A stretch of 64,000 bases of DNA from Staphylococcus edaphicus (GTDB lineage: Bacteria; Bacillota; Bacilli; Staphylococcales; Staphylococcaceae), in contig NZ_MRZN01000005.1 in NCBI RefSeq assembly GCF_002614725.1, positions 94,447 to 158,446 of the forward strand. The letters run 5' to 3'. Every line of letters starts with the position of its first letter. Position 1 is the first letter of the stretch. Position numbers and translations under genes: made by a program. Positions 39,099 through 48,479 of the stretch are shown here, in pieces. The notes below the pieces were generated by a model. That model saw nothing but the letters and a program-made list of their open reading frames with translations. It was not told where the DNA came from and made no database searches.

Positions 39099-40425
39099 TG
39101 TTTTGATTGCTGGCACAGGTCCTGTAGCGATTCAACTCGCTTGTATATTTTCAAAAGATAAACGACATCATATAGGCATGGTGGGGCGCGCAAATACATC
39201 AATGAAGGCGCACGATTTTTACCAAAACTATCAACAACATAACCAATTAGAAGTTTCAGTGCAAAACAAGGAGCATCAAGCGCTAACGGGACAATTTACA
39301 TTGCATCAGCTATATGCAGATTATAATAATTTAAACCAACGATTAAGGTCTCAACAGCTATATGACACGTTGATCTTAGCCTGTCAGGCAGACGCATATC
39401 GTTCAGTTATCGAGCGAATAGCAACGCCAATTCTTAAACAATTAGAACAAATTATTTTAATTTCTCCAACAATTGGTTCTCATATGATGGTTCAACAACA
39501 ACTTAATGAAATCAATCCTGATATAGAAGTTATTTCTTTCTCAACATATATTGGTGATACACGTGTGTATGATATTGAAGCACCACATCAAGTAGTAACA
39601 ACGGGGATTAAACATCATGTGTATATCGGTTCAACGAAACAAGACTCACCCATGTTAAAGACATTACAAACTTTGTTTGATCACGTCGATGTATGTTTAA
39701 CCATAGTAGCGACGCCCTTATTAGCAGAAGCGCGCAACAGTTCGTTATACGTACATCCGCCGTTGTTTATGAATGAGTTTTCGATGCGCACCATCTTAGA
39801 TGGAAGCGACGTACCTGTCTATGTTTATAAATTGTTTCCAGAAGGGCCAATCACGATGCGACTTATTCATGAAATGAGAGTGTTATGGCAGGAAATTAAT
39901 TTAATTTTACAACATCTTAAAGCACCGTCATTAAATTTATTAGCGTTTATGGTAAAAGAAAACTACCCAGTGCGTGAAGAAACATTTAACCCCTATGACA
40001 TTGTGCATTTTGAATCGTTACCCGCCATACATCAAGAGTATTTATTGTATGTGCGTTATAGTTCAATCTTAATTGATCCATTTTCCAAACCGGATGCCCA
40101 AGGACGATATTTTGATTTTTCAGCTGTACCATTTCAACAAATTTATCAAGATAAACAAGGTGTGATGCAACTCCCACGTATGCCATATGAAGATTATTAT
40201 AGAACAAGCATCATTCAACAGATCGGTAAGTTATTAGGAATTGAGACGCCGATGATGGATCGGTTATTAAAACGTTATAGTGAACATATTTCAAAATTTA
40301 TAGCGACAAATCCAGAATTAAATTTTTCAAAACAGTTTCAACTTCAAAATTTTGAAAAAGACGTGAACTTAATCAAAGACTATTTTAAAAATTGTTTTAC
40401 ATTAAACATTGAAAATAAAAAATAG
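39091..40425 (+). CDS. cntM: CntM, staphylopine (opine) dehydrogenase
   Basis: A protein of about 444 aa that joins the CntL product to pyruvate with NADPH, finishing staphylopine. The N-terminal cofactor loop is VLIAGTGPVAIQLACIFS and the catalytic region NSSLYVHPPLFMNEFSMR (with the conserved His) is present, as are DVPVYVYKLFPEGPITM and FMVKENYPVREET. It closely follows the S. aureus CntM sequence I remember. I place the start at ATG 39091 (MSNVLIAG) by that similarity; ATG 39088 and GTG 39079 are in the same frame. Confidence 0.94.
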   Translation: MSNVLIAGTGPVAIQLACIFSKDKRHHIGMVGRANTSMKAHDFYQNYQQHNQLEVSVQNKEHQALTGQFTLHQLYADYNNLNQRLRSQQLYDTLILACQADAYRSVIERIATPILKQLEQIILISPTIGSHMMVQQQLNEINPDIEVISFSTYIGDTRVYDIEAPHQVVTTGIKHHVYIGSTKQDSPMLKTLQTLFDHVDVCLTIVATPLLAEARNSSLYVHPPLFMNEFSMRTILDGSDVPVYVYKLFPEGPITMRLIHEMRVLWQEINLILQHLKAPSLNLLAFMVKENYPVREETFNPYDIVHFESLPAIHQEYLLYVRYSSILIDPFSKPDAQGRYFDFSAVPFQQIYQDKQGVMQLPRMPYEDYYRTSIIQQIGKLLGIETPMMDRLLKRYSEHISKFIATNPELNFSKQFQLQNFEKDVNLIKDYFKNCFTLNIENKK

Positions 40426-40439
40426 AAAGAGGCAACGAT

Positions 40440-42035
40440 ATGAATAAACTAACAAAACTGAGTGCAGTGATACTCGCGTCCGGATTGGTCTTAGCAGGAT
40501 GCGGTCACAAAGGACTCGAAGAACAAAGAGATAAGAAGCAATTAACGTATACGACAGTAAAAGATATTGGTGATATGAATCCGCACGTTTATGAGGGTTC
40601 AATGTCTGCAGAACGTATGATTTATGAACCTTTAGTAAAAAATACAAAGGATGGTATCAAACCATTACTGGCTAAAAAATGGCAAGTCTCTGATGATGGT
40701 AAAACTTACACGTTCCAATTACGAGACGATGTGAAGTTTCATGATGGTACATCATTTGACGCTGAAGCCGTAAAGAAAAATATTGATGCAGTGCAACAAA
40801 ATAAAGCGCTCCATTCATGGCTAAAGATTTCAACGTTAATTGACAGCGTTGAGGTAAAGGATAAGCATACAGTAGCACTGCACCTATCTGAAGCTTATCA
40901 ACCGGCATTAGCTGAACTAGCGATGCCGCGTCCATATGTCTTTGTATCGCCGAAGGACTTTAAAGATAATACAACAAAAGATGGCGTGAAGGCATTTGAT
41001 GGTACAGGACCATTTAAATCAGGCAAACACAAAAAGGATGAATCAGCTGAATTTGTAAAAAATGATGATTACTGGGGCAGAAAAGCCAAATTAAATAAAG
41101 TCGTAGCCAAGGTTATGCCTGCTGGAGAAACATCCTTCTTAGCTATGCAAAAAGGAGAAACAAATTTTGCATATACAGATGACAGGGGTACCGATAGCTT
41201 AGATAAAGACGCATTAAAACAACTTACTGATAAAGGAGAGTATAAGACGATTCGCAGTCAGGCGATGAACACGAAAATGATTGTCGCCAATTCAGGCCAG
41301 AAAGATAGTGCAGTAAGTGATAAAACGGTACGACAGGCGATTGGCCATATGATCGATCGAGACAAAATCGCCAAAGAGATCTTAGATGGCCAAGAACAAC
41401 CAGCGACACAGCTATTTTCAAAAAATGTGACTGACGTTGACTTTGATTTACCAACGCGTCACTTTAATACATCTAAAGCGGCTTCATTATTAGATCAAGC
41501 AGGCTGGAAAATGAATAACCAGGCAGGTGTTCGTCAAAAAGATGGCAAAGATTTAACTTTATCGATGTATTACGATAAAGCCTCAGCAAGCCAAAAGGAA
41601 CAAGCGGAATTTTTACAGGAAGCATTTAAACAATTAGGTGTAACATTAAATATCAATGGAGAAACATCAGAGAAAATTGCTGAGCGTCGCAGTTCGGGTG
41701 CGTATGATTTAATGTTTAACCAAACGTGGGGCTTATTATATGATCCACAGAGCACAATGTCAGCATTTAAAGCTAAAAATGGTTACGCAAGTGCAACATC
41801 TGGCATAAAAAATAAAAAGTCGCTTTATAACAATATAGACGAAGCTTTTAAAATTCAAAGTCAAGAAGCGCGTTCAGCAGCATATCAAGCTATTTTAAAA
41901 CAGGTCGAAGACGAGAGCATCTTTATCCCGATTTCTCATGGACGCATGACGATAGTGACGCCTAAAGACTTGAACGGTGTGACATTTACGCAATCTCAAT
42001 ATGAATTACCATTTAATGAAATGTACTATAAATAA
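40440..42035 (+). CDS. cntA: CntA, staphylopine-metal binding lipoprotein
   Basis: A 531-aa extracytoplasmic solute-binding protein (SBP_bac_5 family) of the CntABCDF importer. The lipoprotein signal MNKLTKLSAVILASGLVLAG is followed by Cys (lipobox LAGC). The fold shows the family segments ENxPLVK-type MIYEPLVKNTKDG, KWQVSDDGKTYTFQLRDDVK and FDGTGPFKSGKHKKDE. It binds staphylopine loaded with zinc, nickel or cobalt and passes it to CntBC. AAAGAGG precedes the ATG, 14 bp after cntM. Length is as expected. Confidence 0.95.
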   Translation: MNKLTKLSAVILASGLVLAGCGHKGLEEQRDKKQLTYTTVKDIGDMNPHVYEGSMSAERMIYEPLVKNTKDGIKPLLAKKWQVSDDGKTYTFQLRDDVKFHDGTSFDAEAVKKNIDAVQQNKALHSWLKISTLIDSVEVKDKHTVALHLSEAYQPALAELAMPRPYVFVSPKDFKDNTTKDGVKAFDGTGPFKSGKHKKDESAEFVKNDDYWGRKAKLNKVVAKVMPAGETSFLAMQKGETNFAYTDDRGTDSLDKDALKQLTDKGEYKTIRSQAMNTKMIVANSGQKDSAVSDKTVRQAIGHMIDRDKIAKEILDGQEQPATQLFSKNVTDVDFDLPTRHFNTSKAASLLDQAGWKMNNQAGVRQKDGKDLTLSMYYDKASASQKEQAEFLQEAFKQLGVTLNINGETSEKIAERRSSGAYDLMFNQTWGLLYDPQSTMSAFKAKNGYASATSGIKNKKSLYNNIDEAFKIQSQEARSAAYQAILKQVEDESIFIPISHGRMTIVTPKDLNGVTFTQSQYELPFNEMYYK

Positions 42036-42052
42036 GGAGCGATGGTATCATC

Positions 42053-42991
42053 ATGACCACATTTATATTTAAGCGCATTTTGTTTATGTTTCCCCTATTG
42101 ATAGCGGTTAGTTTTATAACATTTGGACTTAGTTTTATTACAAATGAAAATCCAGCCATAGCAGTATTACATGCGCAAGGTGCACCCAATATCACACCGC
42201 AACTTATTGATGAAATTAATGCACAATATGGCTTTGATCAGTCGTTATTAATTCAGTATGGGCATTGGTTGGTGCAAGCATTGCAACTCAACTTCGGCAA
42301 TAGTTATATCACTGGAGATTCTGTTGCAGAACGAATCGCACCAGCTTTTATCAATACACTTAAACTGACGGTTGTATCTAGTGTAACGATTATTGTGACG
42401 TCGGTAAGTTTAGGTATCATAAGTGCGTATACTGCAGGAAGGCGTACAGATCGTGTGATACGTGGCATTGCATTTTTTGTCATGGCGCTGCCGTCTTATT
42501 GGGTAGCTTCAATGTTTATTATTTATTTTTCAGTTAAACTCAATCTCTTACCAACGTCGGGTTTATCAGGTGTTGAGAGCTATATCCTACCCGTGTTGAT
42601 TATGACAATGTCTTACGCTGGTATATATTTTAGAAATGTGAGGAGTGCCATGATTGAACAATTGAATAAGGATTACGTCGTGTATTTAAAAGCTTGTGGT
42701 GTTAAATCATCGACGGTGTTGTGGCATATATTACGTAATGCGATGCAGGTTACTGTATCTATTTTCTGTATGGCAATACCCATGATAATGGCTGGGATCG
42801 TCGTGATTGAATATATGTTCGCTTGGCCAGGCTTAGGACAGTTGAGTTTAAAAGCGATTCTTGAGAAAGATTTCCCGGTTATACAGGCATATGTCCTAAT
42901 CGTTGCCGTCTTGTTTATCGTGTTCAATACATTGGCTGACGTGATTAATGGGTGGTTAAATCCTAGATTAAGGAAGGGGCATGTGCAATGA
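42053..42991 (+). CDS. cntB: CntB, metal-staphylopine ABC permease
   Basis: A 312-aa DppB-type permease with about six membrane helices. The N-terminal helix (FIFKRILFMFPLLIAVSFIT) and the family segment NAQYGFDQSLLIQYGHWL are typical. The EAA-like loop reads EQLNKDYVVYLKACGVKSST and contacts the ATPases. It forms the membrane channel with CntC, whose ATG overlaps the cntB stop by 4 bp. Length is as expected. Confidence 0.94.
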   Translation: MTTFIFKRILFMFPLLIAVSFITFGLSFITNENPAIAVLHAQGAPNITPQLIDEINAQYGFDQSLLIQYGHWLVQALQLNFGNSYITGDSVAERIAPAFINTLKLTVVSSVTIIVTSVSLGIISAYTAGRRTDRVIRGIAFFVMALPSYWVASMFIIYFSVKLNLLPTSGLSGVESYILPVLIMTMSYAGIYFRNVRSAMIEQLNKDYVVYLKACGVKSSTVLWHILRNAMQVTVSIFCMAIPMIMAGIVVIEYMFAWPGLGQLSLKAILEKDFPVIQAYVLIVAVLFIVFNTLADVINGWLNPRLRKGHVQ

Positions 42992-43851
42992 TCAAACGTT
43001 TATTAAAGGATAAAGCAGTCATCGTTGCACTGTTGATTATTACATTATATATCTTGCTTGGTATATGTGCGCCTATCGTGACGCCATATGCACCAACGAC
43101 TGTAGATGTAGCTAATAAATTTGCTGGCATGAGTTTACAACATTTATTAGGCACAGATCATTTAGGAAGAGATATATTAACACGTCTGATTTACGCGATA
43201 AGACCAAGTCTATTATATGTCTTAATTGCCTTATGTGCATCGGTTAGTATAGGTGCTTTACTTGGGTTTATCTCAGGATATATGAAGGGCTATGTTGATG
43301 CGGTAATTATGCGGCTATGTGATTTGATGCTAGCCTTTCCAAGTTATGTTGTTGCGCTCGCATTAATTGCGTTGCTTGGTGCAGGTGCAGAAAATATTAT
43401 GTTGGCTTTTATACTGACACGTTGGGCTTGGTTCTGCCGTGTTATTCGAACAAGTGTCATGCAATACACGACATCTGATCATGTAAAATTTGCTAAAGTG
43501 ATTGGTATGAGAGATTTGAGTGTTGTGATGAAACATATCTTACCATTAACATTGGCTGATATTGCCATTATTGCCAGTAGTTCAATGTGTTCTATGATAT
43601 TACAAATATCTGGTTTTTCATTTTTAGGATTAGGTGTAAAAGCACCAACGGCTGAGTGGGGCATGATGCTTAACGAAGCACGGAAAGTCATGTTTACACA
43701 TCCAGAAATGATGTTTGCCCCAGGAATAGCCATTATTATTATTGTTATGGCATTTAATTTTCTGTCAGATGCACTGCAAATTGCGCTTGATCCACGTATT
43801 GAATTGAAACAACGATTAAATTCGGTGAAAAAAGGTGTGATGACATCATGA
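42988..43851 (+). CDS. cntC: CntC, metal-staphylopine ABC permease
   Basis: A 287-aa DppC-type permease, partner of CntB. The segment LLGTDHLGRDILTRLIYAIR is the hallmark of this group, followed by about five membrane helices. The cytoplasmic EAA-like loop is FAKVIGMRDLSVVMKHILP. It overlaps cntB by 4 bp and cntD by 4 bp, so the subunits are translationally coupled. Confidence 0.94.
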   Translation: MIKRLLKDKAVIVALLIITLYILLGICAPIVTPYAPTTVDVANKFAGMSLQHLLGTDHLGRDILTRLIYAIRPSLLYVLIALCASVSIGALLGFISGYMKGYVDAVIMRLCDLMLAFPSYVVALALIALLGAGAENIMLAFILTRWAWFCRVIRTSVMQYTTSDHVKFAKVIGMRDLSVVMKHILPLTLADIAIIASSSMCSMILQISGFSFLGLGVKAPTAEWGMMLNEARKVMFTHPEMMFAPGIAIIIIVMAFNFLSDALQIALDPRIELKQRLNSVKKGVMTS

Positions 43852-44663
43852 GTTTATTAACGATAAAGCAACTATATATTACGGATTCACATACAAACCA
43901 ACCATTAGTCAGTGACATTAACTTTCAAATTAAAAAAGGTGAAACACTTGGTATTATTGGTGAAAGTGGTAGTGGTAAGACGATTACGTGTCGTGCCATT
44001 ACAGGTTTGAATGATAGTCGTCTAAAGGTTGAAGGGCATATCTATTTTGATGGTATCGATTTACTAAAGGTGTCAGAGCAATCATTGCGTGAACAGCGTG
44101 GTGGTGAAATTGCGATGATTATGCAACAAGGTAGTCGGGCATTTGATCCTTCTACAAAGGTACGTAAACAGATGTTTGAAACGATGAGGGCGCATACGAA
44201 GCTATCATTGAAAGAAATCGAAGCGGTTTTGTTAAAGTATATGGATTTCATGAACTTGAAACAGCCGAAAAAGATAATGCAATCGTATCCGTTTATGTTG
44301 TCTGGTGGTATGTTACAACGCTTAATGATTGTTCTAGCACTTGCTTTAAAGCCCAAACTGATTATTGCTGATGAGCCAACGACTGCCTTAGATACCATTA
44401 CGCAGTATGAGGTGTTAGAGGCATTTAGAAATATTAAAAAAGAATTTGATTGTGCAATGATTTTTATCTCGCATGATTTGGCAGTGATTAACCAAGTTGC
44501 AGATAGCGTGCTAGTTATGAAAGCAGGTCAATGCATTGAAACAGGACTAAAAGAAACGGTGTTATATCAGCCTGAACATACGTACACGAAATACTTGATA
44601 TCGACGAAACAGAAAATTAACCAGCATTTTAAAAAAACAATGCGAGGTGAATTACATGCTTAA
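43848..44663 (+). CDS. cntD: CntD, metal-staphylopine ABC ATPase
   Basis: A 271-aa DppD-type ATPase. Walker A IIGESGSGKTITCRA (about 36), a Q-loop in IAMIMQQGS, the signature LSGGMLQRLMIVLALAL and Walker B LIIADEPTTALD are visible, with the switch His in IFISHDLAV. The signature LSGGM is common in this subfamily. The C-terminal HTYTKYLIST segment is typical of oligopeptide/nickel ATPases. It overlaps cntC and cntF. Confidence 0.94.
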   Translation: MSLLTIKQLYITDSHTNQPLVSDINFQIKKGETLGIIGESGSGKTITCRAITGLNDSRLKVEGHIYFDGIDLLKVSEQSLREQRGGEIAMIMQQGSRAFDPSTKVRKQMFETMRAHTKLSLKEIEAVLLKYMDFMNLKQPKKIMQSYPFMLSGGMLQRLMIVLALALKPKLIIADEPTTALDTITQYEVLEAFRNIKKEFDCAMIFISHDLAVINQVADSVLVMKAGQCIETGLKETVLYQPEHTYTKYLISTKQKINQHFKKTMRGELHA

Positions 44664-45405
44664 AGTTTCTAAGGTAACAAAGTCCTACCAAAGCACTGGT
44701 TTATTTCGTCATCAGAGACAACAAATTTTACAAGATGTAAATTTGGAATGCCCGATGAACACAACGATTGGTATTATTGGTGAAAGTGGCAGTGGTAAAT
44801 CCACACTAGGCCGTTTGATATTAGGTATAGAAAAACCAGATCTAGGAAGTGTCACACTTAACGGTAGACCGATGTATCAACGCAGAGTTAGAAAACAACA
44901 AATGAGTGCGGTCTTTCAAGATTATATTTCTTCTTTACATCCATTTCACACGGTACAAATGATACTTTCAGAAGTGCTTAGATTTAGTGGTGAGTGGTCG
45001 AAAGATAAACGTTTGTCTCAATCGATACAGCTATTAGAAGAGGTCGGGTTGTCTAAAGACGTTCTCAATAAATATCCGAATATGTTATCGGGAGGAGAAG
45101 CACAACGTGTAGCGATTGCACGTTCCATTTGCCTCAATCCTAAATATATTTTATTAGACGAAGCGATTAGTTCATTAGATATGTCTATACAAACGCAAAT
45201 TTTAGATTTGTTGATTCATCTTAAGGAACAACGTCAGCTAAGTTATATTTTTATTACACACGACATTCAAGTTGCAACCTATTTATGTGATAGACTAGTT
45301 ATTTTTAAAAATGGAACGATTGTAACACAAATAGATACATGTGACTTGCATCGTACGACGCACCCTTATACTCGTGCATTAATTGATAAACAGCTAACAT
45401 TTTAA
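44656..45405 (+). CDS. cntF: CntF, metal-staphylopine ABC ATPase
   Basis: A 249-aa DppF-type ATPase that pairs with CntD. Walker A GIIGESGSGKSTLGRLILG, signature LSGGEAQRVAIARSI, Walker B YILLDEAISSLD and switch His IFITHDIQV are visible, with the tail THPYTRALID. I chose ATG 44656 because GAGGTG lies six bases upstream; the frame also opens at a GTG nine bases earlier. It overlaps cntD by 8 bp. Confidence 0.93.
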   Translation: MLKVSKVTKSYQSTGLFRHQRQQILQDVNLECPMNTTIGIIGESGSGKSTLGRLILGIEKPDLGSVTLNGRPMYQRRVRKQQMSAVFQDYISSLHPFHTVQMILSEVLRFSGEWSKDKRLSQSIQLLEEVGLSKDVLNKYPNMLSGGEAQRVAIARSICLNPKYILLDEAISSLDMSIQTQILDLLIHLKEQRQLSYIFITHDIQVATYLCDRLVIFKNGTIVTQIDTCDLHRTTHPYTRALIDKQLTF

Positions 45406-45419
45406 GGAGGCAGGTAAAT

Positions 45420-46607
45420 GTGACAAGCATAAAGATGAGTGGTGCAATGTCATGGCAATTTTTAAGATTATACATATTAACTCTAATGTTCTTTAGTGCA
45501 AATGCAATATTGAATGTCTTTATTCCGCTCAGAAGCCATGATATAGGAGCCACTAACACGGTAGTCGGTGTAGTTATGGGCGCTTATATGTTAACGGCTA
45601 TGCTATTTCGACCATGGGCAGGACAAATCATAGCGAATGTCGGTGCAATTAAAGTATTGAGGTTAATATTAGTCATTAATGGAGTGGCTTTAATGCTTTA
45701 TGGATTGACTGGTTTAGAAGGTTATTTTATTGCCCGTGTCATGCAAGGAGTATGTACGGCTTTCTTTTCTATGGCATTACAGATTGGTATTATCAACGCA
45801 TTGCCAGAGGCACATCGTGCAGAAGGGGTTTCTTTGTACTCGCTATTTTCTACTATTCCTAATTTAATTGGTCCTTTTATTGCAGTAGGTATATGGCAAA
45901 TGAACCAAATCAGTGTATTTGCAATTGTAATGATAATGATTGCACTTTCTACTACATTTTTCGGTTATCGAATTACTAGAAATGCATCACGTCCAGAATC
46001 ATCAAATAAAATTGAGCAAACCTCTTTTAATGCAATCACCGTATTCAGTCAATTTTTCAAAAATAGAGAACTATTGGTTTGTGGAACGATAATGATAGGG
46101 GCATCGGTTGTGTTTGGTGCAGTAAGTGTGTTTATCCCGCTGTATACCATTCAAGGTGGTTTTGCTAATGCAGGTCTATTTTTAACAATTCAAGCAATTG
46201 CGATTGTCGCTGTCCGCTTTTATTTAAGAAAATGGATACCTTCTGATGGGCAGTGGCATGTGCAATTTATGATTATTGTATTATCGTTACTCGCTATGGC
46301 ATCATTTATAGTCGCGTATGGTGCACAATTACCAATAATATTATTTTACGGTGCAGCGATATTGATAGGTATGACACAAGCACTTGTATATCCAACTTTA
46401 ACAACATATTTGAGCTTTACCTTACCTGTGAATGGAAGAAACATGTTGCTTGGTTTATTTATCGCTTGTGCCGATTTAGGTATCTCATTAGGTGGTACTG
46501 TAATGGGACCAATATCGGACTGGTTTGGATTTACCTGGATGTATATCATCTGCGGTTGTTTGGCGATTTGTATGATATTTATGAGTTTGTTTGTGAAAAA
46601 GCTATGA
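45420..46607 (+). CDS. cntE: CntE, staphylopine exporter (MFS)
   Basis: A 395-aa major-facilitator transporter with twelve predicted helices, starting from GTG behind AAGGAGG. The loop between helices 2 and 3 (RPWAGQIIANVGAIKVLRL) matches the MFS signature. In S. aureus CntE exports newly made staphylopine. It is the last gene of the operon. About 30 bp downstream begins the separate promoter of the cobW-like gene. I see no strong terminator between. Confidence 0.92.
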   Translation: MTSIKMSGAMSWQFLRLYILTLMFFSANAILNVFIPLRSHDIGATNTVVGVVMGAYMLTAMLFRPWAGQIIANVGAIKVLRLILVINGVALMLYGLTGLEGYFIARVMQGVCTAFFSMALQIGIINALPEAHRAEGVSLYSLFSTIPNLIGPFIAVGIWQMNQISVFAIVMIMIALSTTFFGYRITRNASRPESSNKIEQTSFNAITVFSQFFKNRELLVCGTIMIGASVVFGAVSVFIPLYTIQGGFANAGLFLTIQAIAIVAVRFYLRKWIPSDGQWHVQFMIIVLSLLAMASFIVAYGAQLPIILFYGAAILIGMTQALVYPTLTTYLSFTLPVNGRNMLLGLFIACADLGISLGGTVMGPISDWFGFTWMYIICGCLAICMIFMSLFVKKL

Positions 46608-46637
46608 TATTAAAATAGAAATATACAGATTCCCTAG

Positions 46638-46687
46638 TTGACATAAGTAATTAAGGTTAAATTATAAAACGTAATTATTGCGATTTA
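46638..46687 (+). promoter_or_regulatory. Promoter and Zur-like operator of the cobW-like gene
   Basis: TTGACA (46638-46643) is a perfect -35 box; the -10 lies within TTATAA (46662-46667, 18-bp spacer). Overlapping it is an 11-1-11 palindrome (46665-46687) with left arm TAAAACGTAAT and right arm ATTGCGATTTA, 9 of 11 pairs, very close to the Zur consensus. The second Zur-like site within 10 kb supports joint zinc control with cnt. Confidence 0.8.
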
Positions 46688-46705
46688 TAAAATGGAGCTA
46701 TTTCA

Positions 46706-47912
46706 ATGTATAAAATTCCAGTTACAGTACTAAGTGGTTATTTAGGGGCAGGTAAGACAACATTACTTAATCACATTTTAAAAAATAGAGATAATCGAAA
46801 AATTGCAGTTATTGTTAATGATATGAGTGAAGTGAATATTGACAAAGATTTAATAGCTGATGGTGGTGGTATTTCAAGAACTGATGAGAAGCTTGTAGAA
46901 TTATCAAATGGCTGTATTTGTTGCACGTTGAGAGAAGATTTGTTAAAAGAAGTTGAACAGTTAGTGAGGAAAGGCAATATTGATAATATTGTGATTGAAT
47001 CTACTGGTATTTCAGAACCTGTACCAGTAGCACAGATATTTTCATATATTGATGATGAACTGGGTATCGACTTAACGTCCATCTGTCAGTTGGATACGAT
47101 GGTAACAGTGGTCGATGCGCATCGCTTCACACACGATATCAACTCGGAAGATTTATTAAATGATCGTGACCAAGGTGTAGATAACGAAGATGAACGATCA
47201 ATTGCAGATTTATTGATTGACCAAGTTGAATTCTGTGATGTTTTAATATTGAATAAAACAGATTTAGTTACTGCTGCGGAACTTGATAAGTTAATAAACG
47301 TTCTAAAGCAATTGCAGCCTGAGGCGAAATTAATTAAAAGTGTGAATGCTGAAGTACCATTAAAATGAATTATTGGATACAGGTTGCTTTGATTTTGAAA
47401 AGGCGAGCAATGCTGCGGGATGGATTAAAGAATTAACAGAAGGTGGTCATGAACATCACACACCAGAAACTGAAGAATATGGTATCGGTTCATTCGTATA
47501 TTCAAGAAGATTGCCATTTCACGCAGAACGCTTCCATACATGGTTGGAAAATACCCCGGGAAATATTGTCCGTTCTAAAGGTATTGTGTGGCTCGCACAA
47601 TACAATCACGTTGCATGTTTATTATCTCAAGCAGGTTCATCGTGTAATATTAGCCCAGTAACTTATTGGGTTGCAGCAATGACACAAGCACAGCAACGAC
47701 AAATCCTTCCAGAACGAACAGATGTTGCAGAATCGTGGGACATTGAATATGGAGATTGAAATACGCAATTTGTAATTATTGGTACGGATTTAGATACAGA
47801 AAAAATCGAACGTGAACTTGACTCATGTTTGTTGAAGCATCATGAAATAGTAGCGGACTGGAGCCAGTTAGTAGATCCATATGAATGGGTGATTAGTGGT
47901 AGTGAAAACTGA
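46706..47912 (+). pseudogene. CobW/COG0523 zinc-chaperone GTPase, two lesions
   Basis: A G3E-family GTPase of about 401 codons if repaired. The first frame has Walker [19 protein letters not shown], the metal motif [13 protein letters not shown] (CxCC), ESTGISEP and the guanine motif LILNKTDLV. It stops at 47368 in an A-run (TTAAAATGA); removing one A gives [17 protein letters not shown] and continues through the C-terminal CobW domain (GIGSFVYSRRLPFHAERF). A second break follows: TGA at 47757-47759 stands where CGA is expected, after which NTQFVIIGTDLDTEKIEREL and the rest run in frame to 47912. Zur-controlled relatives (B. subtilis YciC/ZagA) deliver zinc during starvation. Two independent breaks favour real loss. 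Confidence 0.85.
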
Positions 47913-48418
47913 ATGGAAATTTTATAATAGACTTAGTCAAAAAATAATCCTTGACTGTAATCGTCCAATAATATGTATTATATTTAATTTTTATTAAGAT
48001 AATTTAGTTCTACGTTCTGTATTTTAGAATTATAGTTAAATTGCTCATACTCAGCAAAATAATTTTCAATACTCTTATGCTTACTTATTCCTATAGAAAC
48101 TTTTGAAACTAAGTGATTTAGTATTCTTACATATAGTTCTTAAAGACCAGTTTCTTAATTGTATAGAATTACTGTACGTGATTATTCACTTTATTACAGT
48201 AATATTTATATAGCTCATATCGTCACATATTGTATAAGTTGTGTAATTATTAACAGCTTACGATAGAATGACGCTTATGGGCTTTTATTATGGATTTTTT
48301 TAAAGTATTGAACAGAATAGTAAAATTTAAATTAGTATAATGTTAAAAGCCTAAGATTCTATTATCAAATTATAAAAGTATGTAACGGAAGAGAATATGA
48401 AATAGTTTGTAAAATATA
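47913..48418. other. AT-rich region upstream of sraP
   Basis: About 500 bp with no supported gene on either strand. It is strongly AT-rich with frequent stops. A terminator for the cobW-like gene is not obvious. Confidence 0.4.
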
Positions 48419-48446
48419 TTGTTTATAGAGTAAAGTGTGATACAAT
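48419..48446 (+). promoter_or_regulatory. Putative sraP promoter
   Basis: TTGTTT (48419-48424) and TACAAT (48441-48446), with a 16-bp spacer, end about 33 bp before the sraP ATG. Confidence 0.5.
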
Positions 48447-48479
48447 TAATTGAAAATTTTAGTTATCGGAGTAAAAAAT

